Below, piece after piece: positions 40,514 through 49,330 of a DNA stretch of 64,000 bases. The DNA comes from Robbsia sp. KACC 23696 (GTDB lineage: Bacteria; Pseudomonadota; Gammaproteobacteria; Burkholderiales; Burkholderiaceae), in the NCBI RefSeq assembly GCF_039852015.1, contig NZ_CP156626.1, positions 1,150,249 to 1,214,248 on the forward strand, written 5' to 3'. Under the pieces are notes generated by a model. That model was not told where the DNA came from and did no database searches. It was given only the letters and a program-made list of their open reading frames with translations. The translations under genes were made by a program, and so were the position numbers. How positions within the stretch are numbered: the first letter of the stretch is position 1; each line of letters opens with the position of its first letter.

Positions 40514-41421
40514 GATTGAAACTCCAGCAGGGTCGAAAACGCCGGGAGTGCGACGACGACGCGGCGCGCACCGTCCGCTTCAGCGCTGTGCAGAGACCCG
40601 TGCGGGACGCCGTCGACAAAGAAGGGCAGGCCCGCGGCCTCGGCACGTCGTGCTAGCGTGATGGGCGCCGCTGCCTGAAACGTGATGGCGCCGAAATAAC
40701 CGGCGCGGGGTGCGCTTGGGTCGTCGGGCTGATCTGTCGCAGCGTCTTTGGAGGCTGCGAGGCGCGGTGCATATCGGGTGAAATCGCCGAAGCGCGCGGC
40801 AAACGTCCGCGGGTCCTCGATGCGCAGATGGAAACGCGGCCCTGCCGTCGTCGCTGTCGCCGTCTCCGTGTCGATGTCGCCGCCTAGCCCGGCATACTGT
40901 TTTTGCAGCGCGCCCGTGTCGTGTCCGACGACACTGAGCGAGACGATGCGTTGCACGCCATTGTCATGCGTCAGCCAAGGCGCGCGCCACACTAGCTCAG
41001 GCGTCAGGTGTTGGCAGTAATACACGCGCCCCGCATCCACTTGACCCGGTTTCAGACGCACCGTCACGAAGGTGGCGTCCAAGCGGTTCCCATCGATCTC
41101 GACGGGGCGAGAAAAGCGCTGCACCGGACCCAGCGCGAAGCCCTGCGCCGCGATATCGTGGGCCGTCTGTTCCGGCGCATTGGTCTGGAACACCAAGCCA
41201 TCGATACCGAAGGGGCTCGACAGGACTTCGTCGCGCAACGTGCCGCCGTCGGTCGGTAAGCCGATCAATTCGAGATAGTGATCGTCGAACATCACCAGAT
41301 GGTTGATCGAGCCCAAGGTATGCCGGCCGCGTGGCGTCAGCGTGAAACCGAGCGCCGCGCATTGCACCGCGGCATCGTCGGTCTGGAAGCGTGTGTTGAT
41401 GACCAGGTGGTCGAGTTGCAT
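40510..41421 (-). CDS. VOC-superfamily protein, glyoxalase-like domain
   Basis: 303 residues of vicinal-oxygen-chelate type. The N-terminal LDHLVINTRFQTDDAAVQCAALGF, followed by LGSINHLVMFDDHYLELIG, is the pattern of the Glyoxalase_3-like family, with candidate metal ligands His4 and a Glu in YLELIG. A second beta-alpha-beta-beta-beta half follows. Reaction unknown; dioxygenase, isomerase and lyase members exist. I start at 41421 (MQLDHLVIN), where the fold begins; an ATG at 41559 would add 46 residues of no resemblance overlapping the thioesterase gene. Coupled to the CoA ligase by ATGA. Confidence 0.85.
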   Translation of the reverse strand: MQLDHLVINTRFQTDDAAVQCAALGFTLTPRGRHTLGSINHLVMFDDHYLELIGLPTDGGTLRDEVLSSPFGIDGLVFQTNAPEQTAHDIAAQGFALGPVQRFSRPVEIDGNRLDATFVTVRLKPGQVDAGRVYYCQHLTPELVWRAPWLTHDNGVQRIVSLSVVGHDTGALQKQYAGLGGDIDTETATATTAGPRFHLRIEDPRTFAARFGDFTRYAPRLAASKDAATDQPDDPSAPRAGYFGAITFQAAAPITLARRAEAAGLPFFVDGVPHGSLHSAEADGARRVVVALPAFSTLLEFQS

Positions 41422-41479
41422 CTCGATCTCGGTGGGTGGGTGCGATGGCGCGCGTCGATGGGCGGCGTGGATGGACGGC

Positions 41480-41917
41480 TTAGGCCGCAGGTTTCGGCGC
41501 AGGGGCCGGCGCGGTCGAGTAGACCCCGCGGCCGCTGGCGCAGAGTTTGCCGTCGGCATCGAAGATCTGCGCTTCGGCCACGGACAACGTCGCGCCGAAC
41601 TTGATCACTTTACCGCGCGCGATCAGGTCGCCGGGCATCGCGGCGCGATGGTAGTCGACGCGCAGATCGACGGTGGGCACGCCACGGCCGGTTTTCGAGA
41701 CGAGCGCCCAGTCGGCGGTCAGATCGACCAGCGTCGCCAGAATGCCACCGTGCGTATAACCCTTGTCCGGGTTGACGACCCATTCCTCACGCCATTGCGC
41801 CTTGATTTCGATCTCGCCATCGGCAACCGACAGGACTTCCAGGCCCAACCATTGATGAAACGGACCACGACGGAGTTTTTCCGTGATGGCTTCCTTCGAA
41901 AGAATCGTGTCGCTCAT
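41480..41917 (-). CDS. PaaI-family hotdog thioesterase
   Basis: 145 residues with the hotdog signature: FHQWLGLEVLSVADGEIEIKAQWREEWVVNPDKGYTHGG, then ILATLVDLTADWAL and VDLRVDYHRAAMPGDLIARGKV. Such enzymes hydrolyse aromatic or short acyl-CoA esters, and often rescue CoA from dead-end products of ring degradation. This fits its place beside a CoA ligase. Start at 41917 (MSDTILSKEAI); the frame extends to 42001 without family resemblance. AGGAAAT lies upstream. It is 119 bases downstream of the dehydrogenase stop and 58 bases before the VOC gene. Confidence 0.9.
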   Translation of the reverse strand: MSDTILSKEAITEKLRRGPFHQWLGLEVLSVADGEIEIKAQWREEWVVNPDKGYTHGGILATLVDLTADWALVSKTGRGVPTVDLRVDYHRAAMPGDLIARGKVIKFGATLSVAEAQIFDADGKLCASGRGVYSTAPAPAPKPAA

Positions 41918-42036
41918 GATGCGGTATTTCCTATTACGTATGCTGGAGAGGCCGCTGCGGCGTCCATCGTGCCTGTGCTGAGCATCGATGGATCGCCGCA
42001 CAGCGGCGCATGAATGACGCGGCCGATGCGCACCAG

Positions 42037-43062
42037 TTAGGGCGCGATCACGACCTTGCCCAAGACTTCGCGATCGCGGATCAGGCGCAGGCCTTCCGCC
42101 GCTTCTTCCAGCGGCAGCACGCGATCGATCGCCGGCTTCAGCGTCCCGGCGGCGATCATGTCCATCAGCGCCGACAGATTGTCTTCGTAGAAGCTGTTCG
42201 ATCCGATCACCTTCAGTTCGAAGCTCCAGATGTAGCGCAGGTCTTCCTTCGGGTCATAGCCTGCGGTGGCGCCGCAGACCAACAGTGTGCCGCCGCGCTT
42301 GATGCACTTCAACGACGGCACCCAGGTGTCGCCGCCGGTGAAGTTGATCACCACGTCGACGCCGCCTTCATTGTTTCTACGTTGCGGCTTGCCGTATTGA
42401 CCGATCGCCCATTTCGAGAAATCGGTGTTGCGATAATTGACGACATGATCGGCGCCCATGGCCTTCAGCGCTTCGGCCTTTTCATCGCTGCCGGCGCAGG
42501 CGATCACTTCCGCGCCCAATTGCTTGGCCAGCATCACGCAGGCGGTTCCGACGCCGCCGCTGGCACCCAGCACCAGCACCTTGTCGCCGGCCTTGACGGT
42601 GTTGTGCGTGATCAGCATCCGGTGCGCGGTGCCGTAGGCCACCGGCAGCGACGCCGCGTCCTCGAAGGAGACGCCATCCGGCATCGCGATCAATTGCGGC
42701 ACCGACACCAAACAATATTCGGCCATGCCGCCATCGAGCATTTCGCCCATCAGGCCCTTGCCCGGATACAACGGATTAACCAGCACGCGCTGCCCCACCT
42801 TCCAGCCTTGCACATCGCTGCCCAGTTCGACGATCTCGCCCGCCATATCGAGGCCGATGACGACCGGGAACGGCACCTTGATGCCAGGCATGCCCTGCAC
42901 CGTGAACACGTCGTGATAGTTGAAGGACGATGCCTTGACGCGGATCACCACGTGGCCGTCGGTCGCCCTCGGCTTGGCCATCGGCTGGACGGTCAGTTTG
43001 TCCAGATCACCATGTTCGGGCAGGACCAGTGCGCGCATCGTGTCTTGCTGGGGGGCGGTCAT
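42037..43062 (-). CDS. Quinone-oxidoreductase-like MDR-family dehydrogenase
   Basis: 341 residues of the medium-chain dehydrogenase/reductase fold: a GroES-like N-terminal half (VKASSFNYHDVFTVQGMPG, VIGLDMAGEIVELG) and a Rossmann half with GASGGVGTACVMLAKQLGAEV. Probably uses NADPH on a quinone or enone or as an enoyl reductase. The structural-zinc cysteines of alcohol dehydrogenases are not seen. The ATG overlaps the binding-protein stop (ATGA), tying this catabolic gene translationally to the importer. Confidence 0.9.
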   Translation of the reverse strand: MTAPQQDTMRALVLPEHGDLDKLTVQPMAKPRATDGHVVIRVKASSFNYHDVFTVQGMPGIKVPFPVVIGLDMAGEIVELGSDVQGWKVGQRVLVNPLYPGKGLMGEMLDGGMAEYCLVSVPQLIAMPDGVSFEDAASLPVAYGTAHRMLITHNTVKAGDKVLVLGASGGVGTACVMLAKQLGAEVIACAGSDEKAEALKAMGADHVVNYRNTDFSKWAIGQYGKPQRRNNEGGVDVVINFTGGDTWVPSLKCIKRGGTLLVCGATAGYDPKEDLRYIWSFELKVIGSNSFYEDNLSALMDMIAAGTLKPAIDRVLPLEEAAEGLRLIRDREVLGKVVIAP

Positions 43063-44120
43063 TGCGTGATCTCCTTGATCGATTTCGATTGCTGATAGGG
43101 GCCGGTGACGAACAGGTCGTCAGGCAGCTTGCCCTTTAAAATGCCGCTGCTGACGAACAGCGCGTCCTCGCGCTTCAACGTGTCGATGTCGCTCTGGTCG
43201 AACGCCGCGCGATTCATATTGCGCCACTGCGCGGCATAGACCTTGGCGTCGTCGGCCGGGAGGTTGGCGGTCTTCTCCAGAATCTGCGCGACCTCGTCCG
43301 GATGCGCGGCGCCCCAGGTCAGGGTGTCGCGCATCGCGGCGATGATCTTCGCCACGTCGTCGGGATGCTGGCGCACCAGATCGCCTCGGACCGCACCGAC
43401 GCCGATGTAGGGGACCGCGTCGGATTTCGTGTATTTCTGCCACTCACCGGCGAAGGTGCCCAACTGCCGCACTTTCAGTTCTTTCAATTGCGCGATGGTC
43501 ACCGAACGCAGCGCCGCGCCATCGACCTGTTTCTGCACCAGGAACTGCGCGAGGCGCGATTCATTGCCGCCCACCAAGGAGAAATCGCTAGGCTGGATGC
43601 CATAGTTGCCTGCCAGCACCGCCTGGGCGATCGATGCGACCGAACTGCCCGCCGGCGACATGCCGACTTTTTTGCCCTTGAACTCGGACAGCGACTTGAT
43701 CGGCGAATCCTCCGGTACGACGAATTGCACATCCGCCGGTTGCGTCGCCAGGAAGATCTTCACCGGCACGCCTTCGGATGCGGTGGCGAAGACGCTCGCG
43801 GCGGCGGCACCGAATGCCAGGTCGATCGCATTGGCGGCCAGCGCGCGCGTGGGGGCGTTGACGTCGGAGAAGCGCACGAAGGTGGCATCGACGCCATGCG
43901 CCTTCAGATAGCCCTTGGCTTCCAGCACCGCGCCGAACCCGAGGCTCACGCCGCTGGTCCAGTAACCGATGCGCACCGGCGCCGCCTGCGCCTGCAGCGG
44001 CGCGGTCAATACCGTCAAGGCGGTGGCGCAGACACCGGCCAGCAGCGCTGCCCGACGGCCGGGCTGGAAGACGGAAAGGAGGGCGGTGCGCCCAGGGCGG
44101 CGCGGCGGAAACGATGGCAT
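43059..44120 (-). CDS. ABC transporter substrate-binding protein (nitrate/sulfonate/taurine type)
   Basis: 353-residue periplasmic protein of the NMT1/SsuA-like family. The signal peptide (about residues 1-46) has a hydrophobic core LLAGVCATALTVLTAPL and AQA cleavage, with GRRAALL just before it, so Tat export is possible. Mature part begins APVRIGYWTSGVSLGFGAVLEAKGYLKAHGVDATFV. Conserved LSEFKGKKVGMSPAGS and IIAAMRDTLTWGAAHPDEVAQIL stretches follow. Start at 44120; the in-frame ATG at 44177 adds 19 residues before the signal. Ligand unknown; the catabolic neighbours suggest an organic acid or sulfonate. Confidence 0.9.
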   Translation of the reverse strand: MPSFPPRRPGRTALLSVFQPGRRAALLAGVCATALTVLTAPLQAQAAPVRIGYWTSGVSLGFGAVLEAKGYLKAHGVDATFVRFSDVNAPTRALAANAIDLAFGAAAASVFATASEGVPVKIFLATQPADVQFVVPEDSPIKSLSEFKGKKVGMSPAGSSVASIAQAVLAGNYGIQPSDFSLVGGNESRLAQFLVQKQVDGAALRSVTIAQLKELKVRQLGTFAGEWQKYTKSDAVPYIGVGAVRGDLVRQHPDDVAKIIAAMRDTLTWGAAHPDEVAQILEKTANLPADDAKVYAAQWRNMNRAAFDQSDIDTLKREDALFVSSGILKGKLPDDLFVTGPYQQSKSIKEITQ

Positions 44121-44238
44121 GTCGATAACCTTTTTGTGAGAGAGATGAGCGTGTGCTGCGTAGCGTTCGTCCGGCAATGCCGCTGCCGATCGATGCGGCT
44201 ATTCAAGACGGCGGGCGCCGAAAGACGCCTGCCGTGTT

Positions 44239-45156
44239 TCAGGCCACTTTTTTCCAGCGGAACAGATAACGTTCGAGCGGTTTCAGGATGCCGCTTTCGA
44301 GGAGCAGCATCAGGACCACCAGCGTGACGGTCCAGGCGAAGACCTGATCGGTCTGCACCAGATCCGCCGCCTGTTTGAGGCGGTAGCCGATGCCGTCGGA
44401 TGCCCCCAGCGTTTCCGCGACCAGCGAGACGCGCCAGCCGAAACCGAAAGCGAGGCGCGCGCCCGAGAAGAAATAGGGCAGGATCGACGGTAGATAGATC
44501 TTGCAGAGGATCGCCGTTCGCGACATCCGGAAACTGCGGGCGAGTTCGACGTAGTCGGCTTGCACCGTTTGCGCGCCTTGCCAGACATTGGTCAGGATCA
44601 AGGGCATTGCGGTCATGAAAACGACAAAGATCGTCGTGCCGTTCGAGATGCCGAACCAGATGATCGCGAAGATGGCCCAGATCGCCGAAGACACGGTATT
44701 CGTGACGGCCAGAATCGGCTCGAAGAAGCGCGCCAGTGCGCGACTTGCGCCGAGGGCGATGCCGATCGGCGTGCCGATCACCGTCGCCAGCACGAAGCCG
44801 CAACAGACGCGATATAAGGTGATGGCAAGATCGTGGCCGAAGGTGTCGGTATGCCAGAGCGCGATCATCGCGGTGCCGACACGCAAGGGCGACGGCAGCA
44901 CGAAGGAGGGCGTTCGGAGCGAGGCGAACCACCAGATGCCGAGCAACAGCGCGACGAACGCCAGTCTTTGCGCGACCAGTCCCTGCCAACTGCCGCTGCG
45001 GCGGGCCGCGGCCCGGGCGCGTCGGCGCGATGTTTTCGATTCGGCGGCCGAATGCTCGGCTGAATGCCCGGCCGCATCGAGTACGGTCGACGATGAAGCC
45101 GTTGGTGAGGACAACGAATCGCTGTTTCCTGGTGTGGTGGGAAGCGGCGGGGCCAT
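44239..45156 (-). CDS. ABC transporter permease (SsuC/TauC type)
   Basis: 305 residues: an Ala/Arg-rich cytosolic head of 65 residues, then six hydrophobic helices and the EAA loop (YVELARSFRMSRTAILCKIYLPSILPYFFSGARLAF). Ends RYLFRWKKVA. The longer open frame to 45675 is only read-through; GGAG lies seven bases before the ATG at 45156, and the ATPase gene ends two bases upstream. Forms the membrane channel with the neighbouring ATPase. Confidence 0.92.
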   Translation of the reverse strand: MAPPLPTTPGNSDSLSSPTASSSTVLDAAGHSAEHSAAESKTSRRRARAAARRSGSWQGLVAQRLAFVALLLGIWWFASLRTPSFVLPSPLRVGTAMIALWHTDTFGHDLAITLYRVCCGFVLATVIGTPIGIALGASRALARFFEPILAVTNTVSSAIWAIFAIIWFGISNGTTIFVVFMTAMPLILTNVWQGAQTVQADYVELARSFRMSRTAILCKIYLPSILPYFFSGARLAFGFGWRVSLVAETLGASDGIGYRLKQAADLVQTDQVFAWTVTLVVLMLLLESGILKPLERYLFRWKKVA

Positions 45157-45158
45157 GC

Positions 45159-45950
45159 TCAGATCTCCAGGCGCAATGTGCGGATCGCTTCGGCCACGGC
45201 CGGTGAAGTGGCCGCGCGCGGTGCTGGCAGCGTATTGTCGTGAATCGCCTTGATTCGACCGGGATGCGGCGCCAGCACGACGATGCGATTTGCCAGGACG
45301 ACCGCTTCCTCGACGTCGTGCGTGACGAACAGGACCGTCGTGCCTTGCATCGCTTGGATGCGCAGCACCTCCTGATGCATCGACGCACGGGTCTGCGGAT
45401 CGAGTTTCGAGAACGGCTCGTCCATCAACAGGATCGACGGCGACACCACCAGACTGCGTGCGAGCGCCGCGCGACTGCGCATGCCGCCCGACATCTCGTG
45501 CGGATAAGCATCGCTTGCATGCGCCAGACCGACGAGCGCCAGCGCGGCGTCCGCGCGTGCCTGTCGTGTCGCTTTGTCGAGCCGCTGCGCCTCCAAGCCG
45601 AACGCGACGTTGTCGCGCGCGGTGCGCCAGGGCAAGAGGCGATCGTCCTGGAACATATAGGCGATCTCGCGCCAACCGTCGAAGCGTGCGGCCGGCGTGC
45701 CGTTGTAGGCCAGCGTGCCGCCGTCCGGTGCCAGCAGTCCGGCGACGATATTCAACAAGGTGCTCTTGCCGCAGCCGGAGGCGCCGAGCAGCGCCACGAT
45801 TTCGCCTCTTCCGACATCCATATCGATACCCGACAGCACCGTGCTGTCCCCATAGCGTTTGCCGATGCCCCGTAACGCGAGGGCTGGCGCGGCGTGGGGT
45901 GCGTGTGGCACGGTATGCGGTGCGGTGACAGCGTCGTCGCTGAGGTTCAT
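45159..45950 (-). CDS. ABC transporter ATP-binding protein (SsuB/TauB type)
   Basis: 263 residues. Walker A GASGCGKS at 56-63, Q-loop AYMFQDDRLLPW, signature EMSGGMRSRAALARSL, Walker B ILLMDEPFSKLD, switch His in FVTHDVEEAV. The C-terminal HPGRIKAIHDNTLPAPR is typical of the nitrate/taurine importers. Its ATG overlaps the GntR stop by four bases (ATGA), so regulator and transporter are made together. Confidence 0.94.
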   Translation of the reverse strand: MNLSDDAVTAPHTVPHAPHAAPALALRGIGKRYGDSTVLSGIDMDVGRGEIVALLGASGCGKSTLLNIVAGLLAPDGGTLAYNGTPAARFDGWREIAYMFQDDRLLPWRTARDNVAFGLEAQRLDKATRQARADAALALVGLAHASDAYPHEMSGGMRSRAALARSLVVSPSILLMDEPFSKLDPQTRASMHQEVLRIQAMQGTTVLFVTHDVEEAVVLANRIVVLAPHPGRIKAIHDNTLPAPRAATSPAVAEAIRTLRLEI

Positions 45951-46840
45951 GCCCGCGCCTCGCTTACGCCCGGCGCATCGTTGCCGGCCGGCCCCAATTC
46001 GCGCGTGGCGCCGACGTCCGACAAGGCCGGTGCGGACGACGTGGCGCGCCGTTGGGCGCCGCGCGGCGTCGGCACGACGGCGCCGGCTTGCGACAGGCTG
46101 GCGTAGACCTTTTCCATCGTCATCGCACGGAATGTCTCGATATGGCGGCGCGCGATCAGTTCGGCACGTTTGCCGTCGCCTGCGATAAAGGCGTCGATCA
46201 TCGCATTGTGATCGTGTTTGATTTCAGGCTTCGTCTGCTGCACGCCGAAACCCAACGCCACCAGACGGGACATCTCGTCCATCAGCGAGGCCAGCGTCTT
46301 CAGCAGGCGTTGATTGCCGCTGGCGGCCGCGATCGCCAGATGGAATTCCTTATTGGCATCGAGGAAGACATCGATCTGTTCCGGAAGGGGCACCGGGTGT
46401 TTCACGCGGCACGCTGCTTCCAGACGACGCAGATGGTCGATGTCGACCCGACCGACGGCCAGCCGTGCCGCCAACGGTTCGAGCTCCTCGCGAATCGCGA
46501 ACACTTCCTCCACGTCCTTCAGCGTAATGGGGGCAACGCGATAACCCTGACGCGGCAGCGACTTCACGAAACCTTCGTGCACCAGGCGGACCAAGGCGAT
46601 CCGGCAGCTGTTCTTGCCGATGTCATAGGCCTGCATCAGCTCGGGCTCGGTGATCGTGCTCGAGGGCATCAGCCGGCACGCAATGATGTCGTTGCGCAGG
46701 CGCATGTAGGCATCGTCGCCGCGGCTGAGCGACGTATCGGGCGTGCTCGCGCCGAACGGTCGGGGCGCGACATCGTCTGTGTCGGGCGTCGCCTGGGCGG
46801 CGTTCGAGCGATGATCCAGCACGGTTTCTGCGAGGGGCAT
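45947..46840 (-). CDS. GntR-family (FadR/FCD) transcriptional regulator
   Basis: 297 residues. A winged helix (MRLRNDIIACRLMPSSTITEPELMQAYDIGKNSCRIALVRLVHEGFVKSLPRQGYRV) is followed by an FCD ligand domain with likely metal-binding Asp/His residues (FLDANKEFHLAIAAASGN, HDHNAMIDAFIAGD). It is the first gene of the operon it probably controls. Start at 46840: ACGGAGACG sits just upstream and the predicted promoter (46895-46923) would begin transcription near 46888, leaving the GTG at 46906 outside the message. The C-terminal 40 residues are low complexity. Confidence 0.9.
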   Translation of the reverse strand: MPLAETVLDHRSNAAQATPDTDDVAPRPFGASTPDTSLSRGDDAYMRLRNDIIACRLMPSSTITEPELMQAYDIGKNSCRIALVRLVHEGFVKSLPRQGYRVAPITLKDVEEVFAIREELEPLAARLAVGRVDIDHLRRLEAACRVKHPVPLPEQIDVFLDANKEFHLAIAAASGNQRLLKTLASLMDEMSRLVALGFGVQQTKPEIKHDHNAMIDAFIAGDGKRAELIARRHIETFRAMTMEKVYASLSQAGAVVPTPRGAQRRATSSAPALSDVGATRELGPAGNDAPGVSEARA

Positions 46841-47190
46841 AATCGTCTCCGTGAGCAGCTTACGAGTCTGTCTTGCGAGGCGTTCGGAAGCGTTATTAAG
46901 ACCCACAAAAATAGCGTCGGCAACGAATAAAAAAAGATATCCATTGCGCGTTTAAGATATATGAGCGCCATCTCGTAAGCGGCTCAGAAGCACAGCATGA
47001 AGCGGCTAGGCGAGACTTCCGGCAGATTTGGCGCATTGCCGTAACGGGTGTGTGCGCCAGAATATGGCGCTGACGGGAAGTATCGCGCGGGGCGATACGG
47101 TGGCGCGCATGGCGGCGCCGGCGAGCGGGGCGTTAAAGCGAAGGAGGGGAAAGCCTGTGTCCAGAAGTCGTCGGTCGCGACTTGTCTGTC
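46841..47190. other. Gap between gntR and the Lrp gene, with the gntR promoter
   Basis: 350 bases. The gntR promoter lies at 46895-46923; further out are two AAGATAT direct repeats 19 bases apart (about 46934-46960), which could be operator half-sites. Nothing else is supported. Confidence 0.45.
46895..46923 (-). promoter_or_regulatory. Predicted promoter of the gntR operon
   Basis: TTGCCG, 17-base spacer, CTTAAT on the minus strand; start of transcription predicted near 46888, 48 bases before the chosen ATG. Confidence 0.45.
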
Positions 47191-47664
47191 TCAGACGCCT
47201 TGCAGCGGCAATTCGGTGGTGTATTTCAATTGTTCCATCGCGAAGCTCGCCGTCACGTCGGCCAGGGGGATCTGGGCGATGAGTCGCTGGTAGACGCGGT
47301 CATAGCCGACAATGTCGGGCACGATCACGCGCAGCATGTAGTCGTAGGCGCCGCTCATCCGATAAAACTCCACCACTTCCGGGATGGCCTGTACGACGGC
47401 TTTGAAGTGGTTGAACCATTCCTTCGAATGGTTGCTCGTCTTGACTTGCACAAAGACGGTGACGCCCACGCCGAGCTTGGCCGCATTCAAGAGGGCCACC
47501 CGTTTCAGGATATAGCCCTCCTTTTCCAGCCTTTGCACGCGGCGCCAACACGGCGTGGTGGTCAGGTTGACCGCTTCCGCCAGTTCATTGACGGGCGTGG
47601 TGGCATCTTGCTGCAATCGCGCCAACAGCTTGCGGTCGATTGCATCGAGCGAGGTATCTTCCAT
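47191..47664 (-). CDS. Lrp/AsnC-family transcriptional regulator
   Basis: 157 residues. The N-terminal helix-turn-helix (LDAIDRKLLARLQQDATTPVNELAEAVNLTTTPCWRRVQRLEKEGYI) and the C-terminal RAM domain (VKTSNHSKEWFNHFKAVVQAIPEVVEFYRMSGAYDYMLRVIVPDI) are both complete. Start at 47664 (MEDTSLDAIDRK). The gene lies 65 bases downstream of the nodT-type gene on the same strand, so it may be part of the efflux transcript or separate. Target genes unknown. Confidence 0.93.
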   Translation of the reverse strand: MEDTSLDAIDRKLLARLQQDATTPVNELAEAVNLTTTPCWRRVQRLEKEGYILKRVALLNAAKLGVGVTVFVQVKTSNHSKEWFNHFKAVVQAIPEVVEFYRMSGAYDYMLRVIVPDIVGYDRVYQRLIAQIPLADVTASFAMEQLKYTTELPLQGV

Positions 47665-47729
47665 CGAAATTCCAATAGCCGGCCGGTCCGGCACTATCGG
47701 CACATGGTAGAGCGTTCGCCGGTCGCCGT

Positions 47730-49307
47730 CTAATGGTCGGTCCAGCCCAGACCCAGGCTTTTCTGGATCGTGACGAAATCCTGCACCAGTTGCGCCTGGC
47801 CCGAGATCGTGTCGCGCTCGGCGGACAAGCGCGTCCGTTCCGCGTCGAGCCAATCGATCATGCTGGCGGTGCCGGCACGATAGCGCTGTTCGACCAAGCC
47901 GGCCGAGCGCGTCGCGGATGCCTGCACTTCCATGAGCTGCACGACATTCTCGCGCTGATGGCCATAGCGCGACAGGGCCGTGTCGGCATCGCGCAAGGCT
48001 TCCAGCACCGTCTTGCGATAGTCCGCTTCCGCCGCGTCGCGCTGGGCCTCTGCCGCATGGACCGACGCCAGGTTGCGTCCGAAATCGAGGATGTTCCAGG
48101 ACAGGTACGGGACCCCGAGCCAGGAGGCATTGCTCTTGCGGAACAAATGCGCCGGCTGCGTGGCGCTGAACCCGAGATCGCCATAGAGCGTCAGTTTCGG
48201 AAAGAACGCGGCCTTTTGTTCCCCGATCTGCGCAGTGGTTTCCGCGAGCTTGCGTTCGGCGGCACGGATGTCGGGGCGGCGCTGCAACATCGTCGTCGGA
48301 TCGCCGATGGCAACTTCGGCCGGCACCACCGGCAACGGTGCCGACGCTGTCAGCTCCGCATCCAAGGCACCGGGTTCCATGCCGCACAGCACGGCCAGAC
48401 GATCGAGCGATTCGCCGAGGTCGGCGCTGATCGGCGCGATCGAGGCGCGCGTCGTGTCCACTTGCGTCCGCGTGCGTTCGACATCGACGTCCCCGGCCGT
48501 GCCGCGATCGCGACGTTGCTGGGTCAGCTCGAGTATCTTCTGCTCCGCGCCCGCCGATTGCTGCGACAGCGCGATCCGCTGCTGCTGGGCACGCAGATCG
48601 ATATAGGCTTGGGCGACTTCGGCCGCCAACGAGACGTGGGCATCCGCCACATTCGCTTCGCTCGCCTGGGCGTCGGCACGGGCGGCTTCTATCGCGCGGC
48701 GGGTGCCGCCGAACAGGTCAACTTCCCAACTGGCGAGGAACGAAGCCGAGAAATTCTGGATCGGGCCGCTGCCGCCGAGCAGATTACTCAGCGAGTCCGG
48801 GCGACGCGCACGGATCACCGTGCCGCTGCCGCTGACCTTCGGCATCTCGTTCGCCTGCTCCTTGGACAGCGAGGCACGAGAAGCACGCAGGCGCGCTTCG
48901 GCTGCCTTGATGTCCAGATTCTGGGCGAGGGCGCGCGTGATCAGGCTGTTTAGTTCGGCATCGTTCAGCGTGGTCCACCATTGCGCAACGCCGGGGGCGG
49001 TCGCGATTCCCTGGTCCGGCGTGCGACGGAACGTATTCGCTTTCAAGGTATCGGGGGCCGCATTCGGTGCCCCCTTGTAGTCCGGGCCGACCGTGCAGCC
49101 GGTCAGTCCGAGCGTCGCGGCCGCCGACATCGCGATCAGCGCGACGGCAAACGGGCGGGGCGAACGCGCGGCGCGCGACACGGCAGGTGTGCGCGTTGCG
49201 TGTTGTGCGTAATGTGCGAGCGACGATGGCGGCATCGAGGCCGTCGGCGTCGTATCGGTCAAGGCCGATACGCGCGAGGAGGAGCGGGTGGAAGTCATGC
49301 TGCCCAT
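47730..49307 (-). CDS. NodT-family outer-membrane efflux lipoprotein
   Basis: 525 residues. Signal with lipobox LGLTGC, then TVGPDYKGAPNAAPDT, the standard beginning of mature NodT/OprM-type factors, then two OEP repeats of long helices and strands. Forms the TolC-like outlet for the EmrAB pump encoded just upstream. The start is uncertain. A TTG at 49334 overlaps the emrB stop (TTGA); ATGs lie at 49307 and 49298. None has a good Shine-Dalgarno, so translational coupling to emrB is likely. Confidence 0.92.
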   Translation of the reverse strand: MGSMTSTRSSSRVSALTDTTPTASMPPSSLAHYAQHATRTPAVSRAARSPRPFAVALIAMSAAATLGLTGCTVGPDYKGAPNAAPDTLKANTFRRTPDQGIATAPGVAQWWTTLNDAELNSLITRALAQNLDIKAAEARLRASRASLSKEQANEMPKVSGSGTVIRARRPDSLSNLLGGSGPIQNFSASFLASWEVDLFGGTRRAIEAARADAQASEANVADAHVSLAAEVAQAYIDLRAQQQRIALSQQSAGAEQKILELTQQRRDRGTAGDVDVERTRTQVDTTRASIAPISADLGESLDRLAVLCGMEPGALDAELTASAPLPVVPAEVAIGDPTTMLQRRPDIRAAERKLAETTAQIGEQKAAFFPKLTLYGDLGFSATQPAHLFRKSNASWLGVPYLSWNILDFGRNLASVHAAEAQRDAAEADYRKTVLEALRDADTALSRYGHQRENVVQLMEVQASATRSAGLVEQRYRAGTASMIDWLDAERTRLSAERDTISGQAQLVQDFVTIQKSLGLGWTDH

Positions 49308-49330
49308 ATCAAAATTGCGTTTCACGATGA

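Noticed and set aside
44015-45388. 457-residue minus-strand open frame over the ABC genes
   Set aside because: Out of frame with the binding protein and permease, whose motifs are intact in the chosen frames.
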